This document shows, one piece after another, positions 1 through 6,554 of a stretch of DNA of 36,048 nt. The DNA lies in assembly GCA_017470485.1 (NCBI GenBank), contig JAFUYQ010000024.1:1-36048 (forward strand), read 5' to 3'. The DNA is from Synergistaceae bacterium. GTDB lineage: Bacteria; Synergistota; Synergistia; Synergistales; Aminobacteriaceae. The position numbers and the translations under genes were made by a program. Position 1 is the stretch's first letter. Each line of letters starts with the position of its first letter. The notes beneath the pieces were generated by a model that was not told the origin of the DNA, did no database searches, and saw only the letters and a program-made list of their open reading frames with translations.

Positions 1-122
1 ATGTTCGAAAGATACCGAAAACAAAAATTGAGGAGCTAGAAAAGGCAGTGGGAGAAAGTCTGAGTAAGCTAAAACGATTGGATGCAGTGGGCTGGTTCAG
101 ACATTGTGGTTATTCTTCATAA
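1..122 (+). CDS. IS630-family transposase, C-terminal fragment (cut by left edge)
   Basis: The frame starting at base 3 is open from the window edge to the TAA at 120-122. It encodes about 39 residues. They end in WFRHCGYSS, preceded by an IEELEKAVGESLSKL stretch. A helix of this kind followed by a W-F-x-H-C-G-Y tail is typical of the extreme C-terminus of IS630-family DDE transposases, where the catalytic acidic residues lie well upstream. Whether the rest is intact cannot be told, because it lies outside the window. A transposon end (terminal inverted repeat, TA target) would be expected within the next few tens of bases, but I could not identify one. The call rests on this short tail alone. 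Confidence 0.6.
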   Translation, partial: VRKIPKTKIEELEKAVGESLSKLKRLDAVGWFRHCGYSS

Positions 123-152
123 TTATGGAATTTGCTATAAAATCAAATCATA

Positions 153-185
153 AAAAAATCCTCCCGAACCTTCAGGAGGATTTTT
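153..185. terminator. Bidirectional intrinsic terminator
   Basis: A 6-base perfect stem (TCCTCC at 159-164, GGAGGA at 175-180) is flanked by an A-run on the left and a T-run on the right. It can therefore stop transcripts from both sides. It closes the minus-strand ispE transcript, whose stop codon is at 198, and could also stop the transposase fragment on the plus strand. Confidence 0.8.
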
Positions 186-197
186 CATTTCTCAATC

Positions 198-986
198 CTA
201 GAAAAACAAAACGTGCTTTACATAATCAGGCCACTTGAACGCTTTAGGCTTGCTCAAAACTGCAAACGCCGCACTCCCTGAACCTGTTACGCCCCAGCAG
301 TCCGCATCAGCATTCTGAAACATTCTGAAAAGCTCGTTATACTTCGGATATTTCTTCACCAGAACTTTCAGAAAATCATTCGGCAGAAGACCGACTTTCT
401 TTCCTGCGTTCGCATGGTAGATGTCCCGTGCCTCAGTACGCGCAAGCATTATGTCCACTTCATAGCCCAGCGCGTCAAGTTCACCGTAAGCCGATTTCGT
501 CTCCGCGTCCCAGTTCGGTATCGCTATCACTCCGTGAATCTCTTTCGTCTTCACCGGCTCAATGTGATCCCCGATGCCTGAGACTAACGCAAATTTATTC
601 CCCGAACACAAAAACGGAACATCAGCTCCGACTTTCGGCGCAACCCTTTCCGCTCCCAACAGCGTCAGGACTGCCGCCGCATTCCCTGAACCTGCTCCAA
701 GTCCTGAACCGGGCGGTATGCTCTTATGAATCTTCACATTAAGAGGCGGTATCTTGAAGCCTTCCGCACGCGCTATCCTCAATGCCTTCGCCACAATGTT
801 CTCGCCCTTCAGCGGAATGTTCGCGTTCACTATGTCAATACCTGCCGTCGATTCCGAAATGTACAGAACATCTCCAGACGGTATCTTCATGAACGTTGAC
901 ACAAGATTATGGTAGCCGTCCGGCCTCCTGCTCACTACGCGCAATGTCAAATTCAGTTTCGCAAACGTCGGAAGTATTAAACGCAT
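198..986 (-). CDS. ispE: 4-diphosphocytidyl-2-C-methyl-D-erythritol kinase
   Basis: IspE is a GHMP-family kinase that phosphorylates CDP-methylerythritol with ATP in the non-mevalonate (MEP) isoprenoid pathway. Visible marks are the N-terminal FAKLNLTL strand with the expected catalytic Lys at residue 10, the glycine-rich ATP loop PPGSGLGAGSGNAA around 91-104, and GADVPF with the catalytic Asp near 122. I chose the ATG at 986 (262 residues). An in-frame ATG three codons upstream is possible but has no better ribosome site. Either start overlaps the end of ilvE, so translation is probably coupled. The segment between the ATP loop and GADVPF is about 15 residues shorter than in E. coli IspE, which shortens the connecting helices. 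Otherwise the protein looks complete. It is the last gene of the mgtC-ilvE-ispE group and is followed by a strong terminator. Confidence 0.9.
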   Translation of the reverse strand: MRLILPTFAKLNLTLRVVSRRPDGYHNLVSTFMKIPSGDVLYISESTAGIDIVNANIPLKGENIVAKALRIARAEGFKIPPLNVKIHKSIPPGSGLGAGSGNAAAVLTLLGAERVAPKVGADVPFLCSGNKFALVSGIGDHIEPVKTKEIHGVIAIPNWDAETKSAYGELDALGYEVDIMLARTEARDIYHANAGKKVGLLPNDFLKVLVKKYPKYNELFRMFQNADADCWGVTGSGSAAFAVLSKPKAFKWPDYVKHVLFF

Positions 987-2041
987 TCCGTCCATCCGAA
1001 CGGGTCAGGTCTCTTGCCCCACTGAATCCCTGTCAGCTCATCATACAATTTCTGCGCGACTTCCCCTATCTTGAAGCCGTTGACCGTGTACGCCTTGCCG
1101 TTATAGAAAAGTTCTCCTATCGGCGATATTACAGCCGCTGTTCCCGTTCCGAATGCCTCCTCAAGTTTACCGTCCTCAGCTGCTCCGATAAGCTCATCAA
1201 CGCTCAGTAATCTTTCCTCCGCAGGTATGCCCCAGTGCCTCAGTACCTCAAGGCATGATTTACGGGTTATGCCTCCGAGTATCGAGCCGTTCTCAAGCGA
1301 GGGTGTTACGACAGTTCCGTTAATCTTGAACATTACGTTCATCGCGCCGACTTCCTCGATGTATTTCCTGTGAACTCCGTCAAGCCATAAGACCTGCGAG
1401 TATCCCTTCTCCATTGCCCTGTCGCCTGCACGGTTCGAGGCGGCGTAATTTCCTCCGCACTTCGTGTATCCTGTTCCGCCCCTTACGGCTCTGACATCTT
1501 CAGTTTCAAGCATGATTTTCACGGGCTTTATACCTTCGGCGAAATAACTCGCGCTCGGCGAAAGTATCACCACGAAAATTGCCTTGTGAATGCCGTGAAG
1601 CGCAAGTTCCTCGTCCGTAGCGAAAATGAACGGCCTTATGTAAAGCGATGTCCCTTCGCTCGAGGGAACCCATGACGAATCTATCTTCACCAGTTCGCGG
1701 ACTGCCTCAAGGAAAATTTCGTTCGGCACTTGCGGAAGTCCTATGCGTTCGGCGGAAACATTGATTCGTTTTGCGTTCTCCATAGGGCGGAAAAGGTGAA
1801 TGCTTCCGTCAGCCCAGCGGTATGCCTTCATTCCCTCGAAGACAGTATTCGCGTACTGTATTCCGTCGCCGGAAGGCATAAGCGGTATAGGGCCGTAAGG
1901 TACGATTCTGGCATTGTGCCACTTCTCAGCGTCCGTGTAGTCCATTATGAACATGTGGTCGCTGAAAATTCTTCCGAAACCTAATTCGTTCTCAGGGGGC
2001 ATTTTGCCGGGCTGCGGATTTTTCGTGATACTAATCTGCAT
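977..2041 (-). CDS. ilvE: Branched-chain amino acid aminotransferase
   Basis: This is a fold-type IV PLP enzyme that transfers amino groups between leucine, isoleucine or valine and 2-oxoglutarate. It is the final step of branched-chain synthesis or the first of breakdown. The 354 residues match the longer BCAT form. Motifs include the YANTVFEGMKAYR substrate region (63-75), GGTGYTKCGGNYAAS with the PLP-binding Lys at about 194, and YIEEVGAMNVMF with the conserved Glu near 230. A GGAG ribosome site lies 13-16 bases before the ATG. It sits 43 bases after mgtC and overlaps ispE by 10 bases. I see no T-box or leader attenuator upstream, so amino-acid-responsive control is not evident. Confidence 0.93.
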   Translation of the reverse strand: MQISITKNPQPGKMPPENELGFGRIFSDHMFIMDYTDAEKWHNARIVPYGPIPLMPSGDGIQYANTVFEGMKAYRWADGSIHLFRPMENAKRINVSAERIGLPQVPNEIFLEAVRELVKIDSSWVPSSEGTSLYIRPFIFATDEELALHGIHKAIFVVILSPSASYFAEGIKPVKIMLETEDVRAVRGGTGYTKCGGNYAASNRAGDRAMEKGYSQVLWLDGVHRKYIEEVGAMNVMFKINGTVVTPSLENGSILGGITRKSCLEVLRHWGIPAEERLLSVDELIGAAEDGKLEEAFGTGTAAVISPIGELFYNGKAYTVNGFKIGEVAQKLYDELTGIQWGKRPDPFGWTECV

Positions 2042-2084
2042 GATATGATTTTTTCTCCTTCATTATGATTTTGAATGTCTCATT

Positions 2085-2816
2085 TTACTTCATTTCTTCA
2101 ATATAATGAATATAATCAAGCGAGCGCAGTGCCTCTATAATATCACTATGCTTCTTGTATTTCTTGAAATCCCGTTCGCTTATCGTCATTGACACAGAGT
2201 AAACGCTCAACCCCGAATTAGCATAGGCAGGATTTGACTCGATGTCGTCAATCTTCATGTCAAGTCTTCTGATTGTCGTAACGAAATCCTGAAGGTTCGC
2301 GCTGTTCTTCAGTTCCAGATGAACCTCGAAATGATTAGACCTGTTCTTGAGTATCTCCTCGATAACAGGAAGCTGCGAAATACAGAATATCAATCCCAGA
2401 AATGATATTACCGCCAATGTGTAAAGACCTGCTCCGGCCGAAAGTCCTATTATTCCGCATGACCATAAACCTGCCGAAGTCGTCAGCCCTTTAATCTGGC
2501 TCCTCGAACTGAAAAGTATTGAGTTTCCGCTGAGCATTGCCACCGAGACAACTGATGCCGCCGAAATTACAGGTATGCTTTCGGGCTTAACGCTGAGAAT
2601 ACAGACATCTATCATTGCCGAGACAGCGGAGGCCATAGCGGTGATGATGAATGTTCTGAGACCGGCTGAATGTCTTTTGCTCGAACGCTCACAGCCGATT
2701 AACGAGGCAAGAATTATCACAAGAAATATTCTGAACGTTACCGAATAAACGTTAATATTAACTGACCAAGTGCCTAATAATTCAGCAATAGGGTCATTAG
2801 TGAAGGGATTGGGCAT
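2085..2816 (-). CDS. MgtC/SapB-family inner-membrane protein
   Basis: MgtC-family proteins are small inner-membrane proteins linked to survival at low magnesium and, in some bacteria, to control of ATP synthase. The signature is GCERSSKRHSAGLRT at residues 41-55, matching the family's G-x-E-R-x4-P/S-A-G-L-R-T loop after the first membrane helix. Four or five hydrophobic segments fill residues 25-145. The soluble C-terminal part (about 155-243) has the size and strand pattern of the ACT-like domain found in longer members. GGAG lies 10-13 bases upstream of the ATG. It is first of three minus-strand genes and probably drives the ilvE-ispE transcript. Its substrate or partner cannot be assigned from sequence. 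Confidence 0.85.
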   Translation of the reverse strand: MPNPFTNDPIAELLGTWSVNINVYSVTFRIFLVIILASLIGCERSSKRHSAGLRTFIITAMASAVSAMIDVCILSVKPESIPVISAASVVSVAMLSGNSILFSSRSQIKGLTTSAGLWSCGIIGLSAGAGLYTLAVISFLGLIFCISQLPVIEEILKNRSNHFEVHLELKNSANLQDFVTTIRRLDMKIDDIESNPAYANSGLSVYSVSMTISERDFKKYKKHSDIIEALRSLDYIHYIEEMK

Positions 2817-2853
2817 GTAAATTCATCTCCATGAAATTTCATATTAAGCAGAA

Positions 2854-2862
2854 ATTATAACA
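2854..2862 (-). promoter_or_regulatory. Extended -10 promoter of mgtC-ilvE-ispE
   Basis: Read on the minus strand this is TG-T-TATAAT, a perfect extended -10 element about 38 bases upstream of the mgtC ATG. No convincing -35 is present, as is usual for extended -10 promoters. It begins immediately after the flgBC terminator, so the two transcription units are cleanly separated. Confidence 0.5.
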
Positions 2863-2868
2863 AAAAGC

Positions 2869-2906
2869 AAAAAAAATTCCCGAAAGCCTTTCAGAGCCTT
2901 CGGGAA
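2869..2906 (-). terminator. Intrinsic terminator of flgBC
   Basis: TTCCCGAA (2877-2884) pairs with TTCGGGAA (2899-2906), and one mismatch separates it from two further base pairs. On the minus strand the stem is followed by an eight-base T-run. It lies 90 bases downstream of the flgC stop. Confidence 0.75.
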
Positions 2907-2995
2907 GATTAATCTTATTTTATTTTTATATATAAATAGTTACATGAGGTAATAGCTGCAAAGCTAGCCAAAAAAGATTAATCCCTTATTTCTCT

Positions 2996-3415
2996 TTAAC
3001 CTCTCATCACGTCAAGTGCGCCGTTCCACATGTCGCGCCCTGTCGTAACAACGCTCAAATTTGCCTCGTAAGCCCTGCTTGCCACTAACATATCAGTCAT
3101 CTCTCTAACAAGATTGACATTAGGGTATGCCACGTAGCCTTCAGCGTTAGCGTCAGGGTGATCGGGCTGGTATGCCATTCTCGGCGCGCCGTTGTCCTCC
3201 GTAATGCTGAGAACTCTTACGCCTCCGATGTCGTGATAGCCTCCCAGCGTGTTATCGAGCATTTCGGCGAAAACGGGAACGCGCCTTTTGTAAGGGCCTC
3301 CTGCCTTAGTGCGAGTAGTGTTGATGTTGGCGAGGTTCGATGAAATTGTGTCCATCCATAAGCGGTGGGCGGTAAGTGAACTTCCGGCAACTTCGAGGCT
3401 GTCAAAAATTTTCAT
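2996..3415 (-). CDS. flgC: Flagellar proximal rod protein FlgC
   Basis: FlgC is one of the proximal rod proteins that form the driveshaft between the flagellar basal ring and hook. It is exported by the flagellar type III apparatus. The 139 residues carry the rod/hook N-terminal pattern around 10-45 (LTAHRLWMDTISSNLANINT, with the ANxNT signature). The C-terminal coiled-coil segment ends in VREMTDMLVASRAYEANLSV (103-122), typical of FlgC. It lies 12 bases after flgB and is surely co-transcribed. fliE, which often follows flgBC, is absent; the unit ends in a terminator. Confidence 0.93.
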   Translation of the reverse strand: MKIFDSLEVAGSSLTAHRLWMDTISSNLANINTTRTKAGGPYKRRVPVFAEMLDNTLGGYHDIGGVRVLSITEDNGAPRMAYQPDHPDANAEGYVAYPNVNLVREMTDMLVASRAYEANLSVVTTGRDMWNGALDVMRG

Positions 3416-3427
3416 GATTAATTCACC

Positions 3428-3829
3428 TTATCTTCCGGCTATAACTGATTTAAGCATTGTGAGCTTGCTCGAGGCCACGCGCATAAACGCCGAGTACATC
3501 ATACGTGTTTCGGCAAGCACGGCCATTTCTCGTTCGGGGTCAACGTTATTGAGGTCAAGGCGATACTGCTCGTCCATTATTTTGACATCGGCCGCGTGAA
3601 CGTCCTTTATCTTCAGCGGGTGAGACGGAATATGTCCTGCATTCGTAACTGTCATGTGAAGGTGCTTTCCCTGTTCCATAACCTCGCGAAGCTGATCTTC
3701 AAACGAGACGTTATGGCGCGCATATCCGGGCGTGTTGGCGTTGGCCACGTTCTTGCTGACCGCCTGAAACCTCTGCGCCAAACATTCCGATTCCTTCTCG
3801 ATTACGTCCCATGTATAATCGCCGAGCAT
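3428..3829 (-). CDS. flgB: Flagellar proximal rod protein FlgB
   Basis: FlgB is the most proximal rod subunit of the flagellar basal body and interacts with FliE. The 133 residues include the rod signature LAQRFQAVSKNVANANTPGY at 17-36 and a C-terminal helix ending in MRVASSKLTMLKSVIAGR. Length is normal for the family. The nearest ribosome-site match (AAGGAG, 3843-3848) is about 13 bases from the ATG, somewhat far. It is the first gene of a two-gene minus-strand unit with flgC. Confidence 0.92.
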   Translation of the reverse strand: MLGDYTWDVIEKESECLAQRFQAVSKNVANANTPGYARHNVSFEDQLREVMEQGKHLHMTVTNAGHIPSHPLKIKDVHAADVKIMDEQYRLDLNNVDPEREMAVLAETRMMYSAFMRVASSKLTMLKSVIAGR

Positions 3830-3863
3830 TATCCGTTATTCACTCCTTCAATGTTTTGACGTA

Positions 3864-3869
3864 ATTATA
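3864..3869 (-). promoter_or_regulatory. Putative -10 box upstream of flgB
   Basis: A perfect TATAAT on the minus strand lies 35 bases upstream of the flgB start. No good -35 and no sigma-28 signature is visible. The upstream part of this promoter would overlap the terminator hairpin of the adjacent vanX-type gene. Confidence 0.35.
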
Positions 3870-3878
3870 CACTAATTA

Positions 3879-3911
3879 ATCCCTCCTCTGAAATTTAGGG
3901 GAGGGATTTTT
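3879..3911 (-). terminator. Intrinsic terminator of the dipeptidase operon
   Basis: An 8-base stem (ATCCCTCC at 3879-3886, GGAGGGAT at 3900-3907) lies just after the stop of the D-Ala-D-Ala dipeptidase gene. The T-run on the minus strand is short, while the plus side has TTTTT. It is the only strong hairpin between the dipeptidase operon and flgB. Confidence 0.6.
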
Positions 3912-3917
3912 CATGGC

Positions 3918-4607
3918 TTATTTCACAGGGAAATTGAAATACGTTTCGGGGTAAGGCTCATTCTTGAGCGTGAAGTGCCACCATTCAGTTGAGAAGGGCT
4001 TGAAACCGTGCTTCATCATGGCCTCGCGGAGTATCATTCTGTTGCTGTACTGCGTCGGCGTTAAGCCCTTGTAGTCAGGGTGCGACTTCAGCCCGAAATA
4101 ATCGAACGTTCCGCCCATGTCAACATCGTGTTCCGTCCTCATGTCGAACAGTGTAAGGTCAAGCGTGCTGCCCCTGCTGTGTCCCGACTTGTAGGCGATA
4201 TATCCCTGCTTAAACAGAACTGACTTGTCGAGTTCGGGGTAGAAGTATTCCTTCATTTTCGTGTCCTTCAAATCCTTTGCCCATTCAGCGAAATGAGTAA
4301 CGGCTCTCTGGGGGCGGTAAGCGTCAAAAATCTTGAGCCTGTATCCCTTCTGAACAAGCTCATCGCTCACCTTGCGAAGAGCGGCGGCGGCTTCCTTCGT
4401 GAGATAGGCTACTGGTCTTTCATAGCCGTTGATTCGCGCTCCAACGAAGTTGAACGTCGAGTAGTACCTTATCTCAAGTATCGCGTCCGGCACAGCCTCG
4501 CTCAGAAGCACGAACCCTGACGAATCACTCGACAATTTTTCCTCAGCAAACGCCGGAGAAAATACGAACATTGAAACCAGTAAAGCAGCTAATAATTTTT
4601 TCATCAT
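3918..4607 (-). CDS. Secreted D-alanyl-D-alanine dipeptidase, VanX/DdpX type
   Basis: This is a zinc peptidase of family M15D that splits D-Ala-D-Ala dipeptide. I take the ATG at 4607 (229 residues) because AAAGGA lies 7 bases upstream; the longer start at 4622 would place that site inside the gene. Residues 1-21 form a signal peptide ending in AFA, so the enzyme acts outside the cytoplasm. Zinc and catalytic residues are visible: His143 and Asp150 in SGHSRGSTLD, and Glu208 and His211 in EWWHF. Arg98 in YRP matches the family's substrate arginine. There are no vanH/vanA ligase or vanRS genes nearby, so glycopeptide resistance is not suggested. Recycling of cell-wall dipeptide is more likely. 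It lies 15 bases after the binding-protein gene at 4623-5543. Confidence 0.88.
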   Translation of the reverse strand: MMKKLLAALLVSMFVFSPAFAEEKLSSDSSGFVLLSEAVPDAILEIRYYSTFNFVGARINGYERPVAYLTKEAAAALRKVSDELVQKGYRLKIFDAYRPQRAVTHFAEWAKDLKDTKMKEYFYPELDKSVLFKQGYIAYKSGHSRGSTLDLTLFDMRTEHDVDMGGTFDYFGLKSHPDYKGLTPTQYSNRMILREAMMKHGFKPFSTEWWHFTLKNEPYPETYFNFPVK

Positions 4608-4622
4608 AATTATTCCTTTCAC

Positions 4623-5543
4623 TTAATGTCTTTTGAACATGTCAAAGAAGCCTGTAGTTTCCTTCACCTTGATGACTAAATCCCTGTCCCATTCGTAATA
4701 AGGCACTGAGAGGATTACGCCCTGAGGTTTATCCTGGAAAAGTTTTTCATATGCTTTCGACGCAGGGTCATTATCGAGAGGGCTTTCGGTAGTTCTGTAC
4801 CAGAAAACGACATCAGCACGTTCGGATGATATAGCCTGTGAACGCGCTCCGGTATTGACGCTCATGAACTTGATATTTTTCCCTAAACGCTTCCCGATTT
4901 CAGCCAGTACCGCCGTGCTGTAACCTGCCGGCTTCCCGTCGCCTGCAAACATGTCTATCGGCGGTATGTCTCCGGTTACTGCAATTGTTATGGTCTGAGC
5001 ATTCTCGAAGTACTGGGGCTTTACTGACTTGGCATTCTTCCCTGCAATTACAGCGTTGATGTATTCGTCCTCAAGACTCGATAATGTCCCGTCATTTTTC
5101 ATGGCCGTTATCACTTCGTCAAATTCAGCCTTTAATTTTTCGCGGCCGTCGTTAAATGCAAATGACAGTCTTGAAGTCAGCATTGACGATGTGAACTTCA
5201 GCTCATGCTGTGAGTTCATCTTGAGAACGTAACGCCCTGTAAATTCAGGAAGTATAATCTCATCAACTTTACCCGAACGCAGACCCATTAACATTGTCAT
5301 CAATGAGTTATAGAAATGAATCACTCTTCTTCTTCCGGCAAGAGCCGTAATGAACGGTCTGACCCTGCTGTTTTCCTTCAGGTATTCGGGCGTAATGCTG
5401 TTCCTGAAATCGTCAAAATCAGTCTGGAATTTAGCCTCAGTAGTTCCCAGATAACTCAGGAAACCTATATCGACCTTGTCATCGGCGGCAGATGGTGAGC
5501 CGCAAAGGGCAGTCAGAATAAAAATCGTCAAAAGTTTTTTCAT
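4623..5543 (-). CDS. Periplasmic binding protein, SBP_bac_3-like with swapped halves (paralog 1)
   Basis: The start at 5543 is set by AGGAGG 9 bases upstream and by the signal peptide MKKLLTIFILTALCGSPSAA that follows; the longer open frame lacks both. The mature protein resembles family 3 solute-binding proteins, but in reverse order. Residues 24-162 look like the usual second half (a strand, the LMTMLMGLRSGKVDEII helix-strand, then FDEVITAMKNDGTLSSLEDEYI, normally the C-terminal helix). Residues 184-283 look like the usual N-terminal half (TITIAVTGDIPPIDM, GDGKPAGYSTAVLAEIGKRLG, ERADVVFW, VPYYE). The canonical ligand motif T-x-x-R is not clearly kept, so the ligand is unknown. It is co-directional with paralog 2 upstream and the D-Ala-D-Ala dipeptidase downstream. 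No permease or ATPase genes are adjacent. Confidence 0.75.
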   Translation of the reverse strand: MKKLLTIFILTALCGSPSAADDKVDIGFLSYLGTTEAKFQTDFDDFRNSITPEYLKENSRVRPFITALAGRRRVIHFYNSLMTMLMGLRSGKVDEIILPEFTGRYVLKMNSQHELKFTSSMLTSRLSFAFNDGREKLKAEFDEVITAMKNDGTLSSLEDEYINAVIAGKNAKSVKPQYFENAQTITIAVTGDIPPIDMFAGDGKPAGYSTAVLAEIGKRLGKNIKFMSVNTGARSQAISSERADVVFWYRTTESPLDNDPASKAYEKLFQDKPQGVILSVPYYEWDRDLVIKVKETTGFFDMFKRH

Positions 5544-5576
5544 TAATATTTTCCTCCTAGTCCGGAATTGGAATAG

Positions 5577-5614
5577 AAAAGGGCCGCAGCCTTTGAATAC
5601 TGCAACTGCCGCCC
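5577..5614 (-). terminator. Weak intergenic hairpin, possible partial terminator
   Basis: GGGCCGCAG (5581-5589) pairs with CTGCCGCCC (5606-5614) with one mismatch, followed on the minus strand by TTTT. It lies between binding-protein paralogs 2 and 1. It may reduce read-through or stabilise the upstream message rather than end transcription completely. Confidence 0.4.
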
Positions 5615-5638
5615 AAGTTTCCAGTCTTAATTCTTCAG

Positions 5639-6472
5639 TTAGCGCGGTAAGGGCGAAAGATATAAATACTCGTTCCATTCGTAGTAAGGCTCTGAAATCA
5701 GGAGGCCTTCCGGCATATCAGCCTGTTTCGGAACGTCCCTTACACCCTGAATCCAGAACACAGCGTCAGCCCTTCCCGACACAACCGCTGAAGCCCTTGC
5801 GCCGGACATAATCTGGATAAGCTCGACGTTGGCCTCAAGACGTTTGCCAATTTCAGCGATTACAGCCGTGTTGAAACCTGCCGCGTTTCCGTCAGCGGTA
5901 ACATAGTCGATGGGGGGAAGGTCGCCGGTAACAGCGATTGTGATTTTCCTGTCAACGTTGTCGAATTTCCTGAACTCGATTGACTCAGGATCTCCGATTC
6001 CTGCATCATAGATGTACTTTGCCTGAAGAACCGCCAGAGTTCCGTCTTCCTTCATTGCGAGTATAGCCTCATTGAACTTTGCTGCGAGTTCTTTGCCTGC
6101 ATCATCAGCCCTGAAGCCGAACGCAAGATATGCCGGTCTTGTCTTGGAAATGCTGGAAATCTTGTAGTCTCCCGTAACGTTCATTATGTACTCGGCTACA
6201 ACTTCAGGCAGAGACATTTCTTCAATCTCGCCGGCATTAAGAGCGAGCTGCATTGCCTGAAGTGTGTCATAGTAAACGAAGCGGAGCGGTTCAGAGACGG
6301 GATTGGACGAGAAGAAATTCCGTACGCCTGCGGCTTTTTCTCCGTCTATGACTCCGCTGTACTCTTCCTGAGACATATTGAGCTTTGAGAGGATACCGAC
6401 TTTTCGCCCTTCAGCGGACGCGATTCCCGAAAGGAGCGCAAGAACGAGTATTGCCGATAAAATTTTACGCAT
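5639..6472 (-). CDS. Periplasmic binding protein, SBP_bac_3-like with swapped halves (paralog 2)
   Basis: The start at ATG 6472 has GAGGTG 9 bases upstream; the in-frame GTG at 6484 is part of that site. Residues 1-20 are a signal peptide (ending GIASA). Residues 24-153 resemble the family's second lobe and closing helix (FVYYDTLQAMQLALNAGEIEEM, YLAFGFR, FNEAILAMKEDGTLAVLQAKYI). Residues 176-264 resemble the family's normal beginning (KITIAVTGDLPPIDYV, DGNAAGFNTAVIAEIGKRL, GRADAVFW, ISEPYYE). The protein ends within about 13 residues of PYYE, just where a normal protein would cross to lobe two. This is the clearest of three such paralogs (277 residues). It probably heads a transcript with paralog 1 and the dipeptidase. 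The ligand is unknown. Confidence 0.75.
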   Translation of the reverse strand: MRKILSAILVLALLSGIASAEGRKVGILSKLNMSQEEYSGVIDGEKAAGVRNFFSSNPVSEPLRFVYYDTLQAMQLALNAGEIEEMSLPEVVAEYIMNVTGDYKISSISKTRPAYLAFGFRADDAGKELAAKFNEAILAMKEDGTLAVLQAKYIYDAGIGDPESIEFRKFDNVDRKITIAVTGDLPPIDYVTADGNAAGFNTAVIAEIGKRLEANVELIQIMSGARASAVVSGRADAVFWIQGVRDVPKQADMPEGLLISEPYYEWNEYLYLSPLPR

Positions 6473-6511
6473 TGTGATAAACACCTCACTGTGAAATTTT
6501 TTGACTTGTAA

Positions 6512-6539
6512 ATATTAAATCATTCCGGCTGAAAATCAA
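6512..6539 (-). promoter_or_regulatory. Putative sigma-70-type promoter of the binding-protein/dipeptidase operon
   Basis: On the minus strand TTGATT (6534-6539) and TAATAT (6512-6517) are separated by 16 bases and lie 40-67 bases upstream of the paralog 2 start. The match is moderate (4 of 6 and 4-5 of 6). Confidence 0.35.
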
Positions 6540-6554
6540 ACACCCTGATAATTA

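Noticed and set aside
896..1210. Plus-strand frame across the ispE/ilvE junction
   Set aside because: Antisense shadow of two well-supported genes with no ribosome site or recognisable motif.
1942..2084. T-box or attenuator before ilvE
   Set aside because: Only 43 bases separate mgtC from ilvE, with no T-box core, leader peptide or hairpin.
3918..4607. Vancomycin-resistance gene cluster
   Set aside because: Only the VanX-type dipeptidase is present, with a signal peptide. No vanA/vanH ligase pair or vanRS regulators are near.
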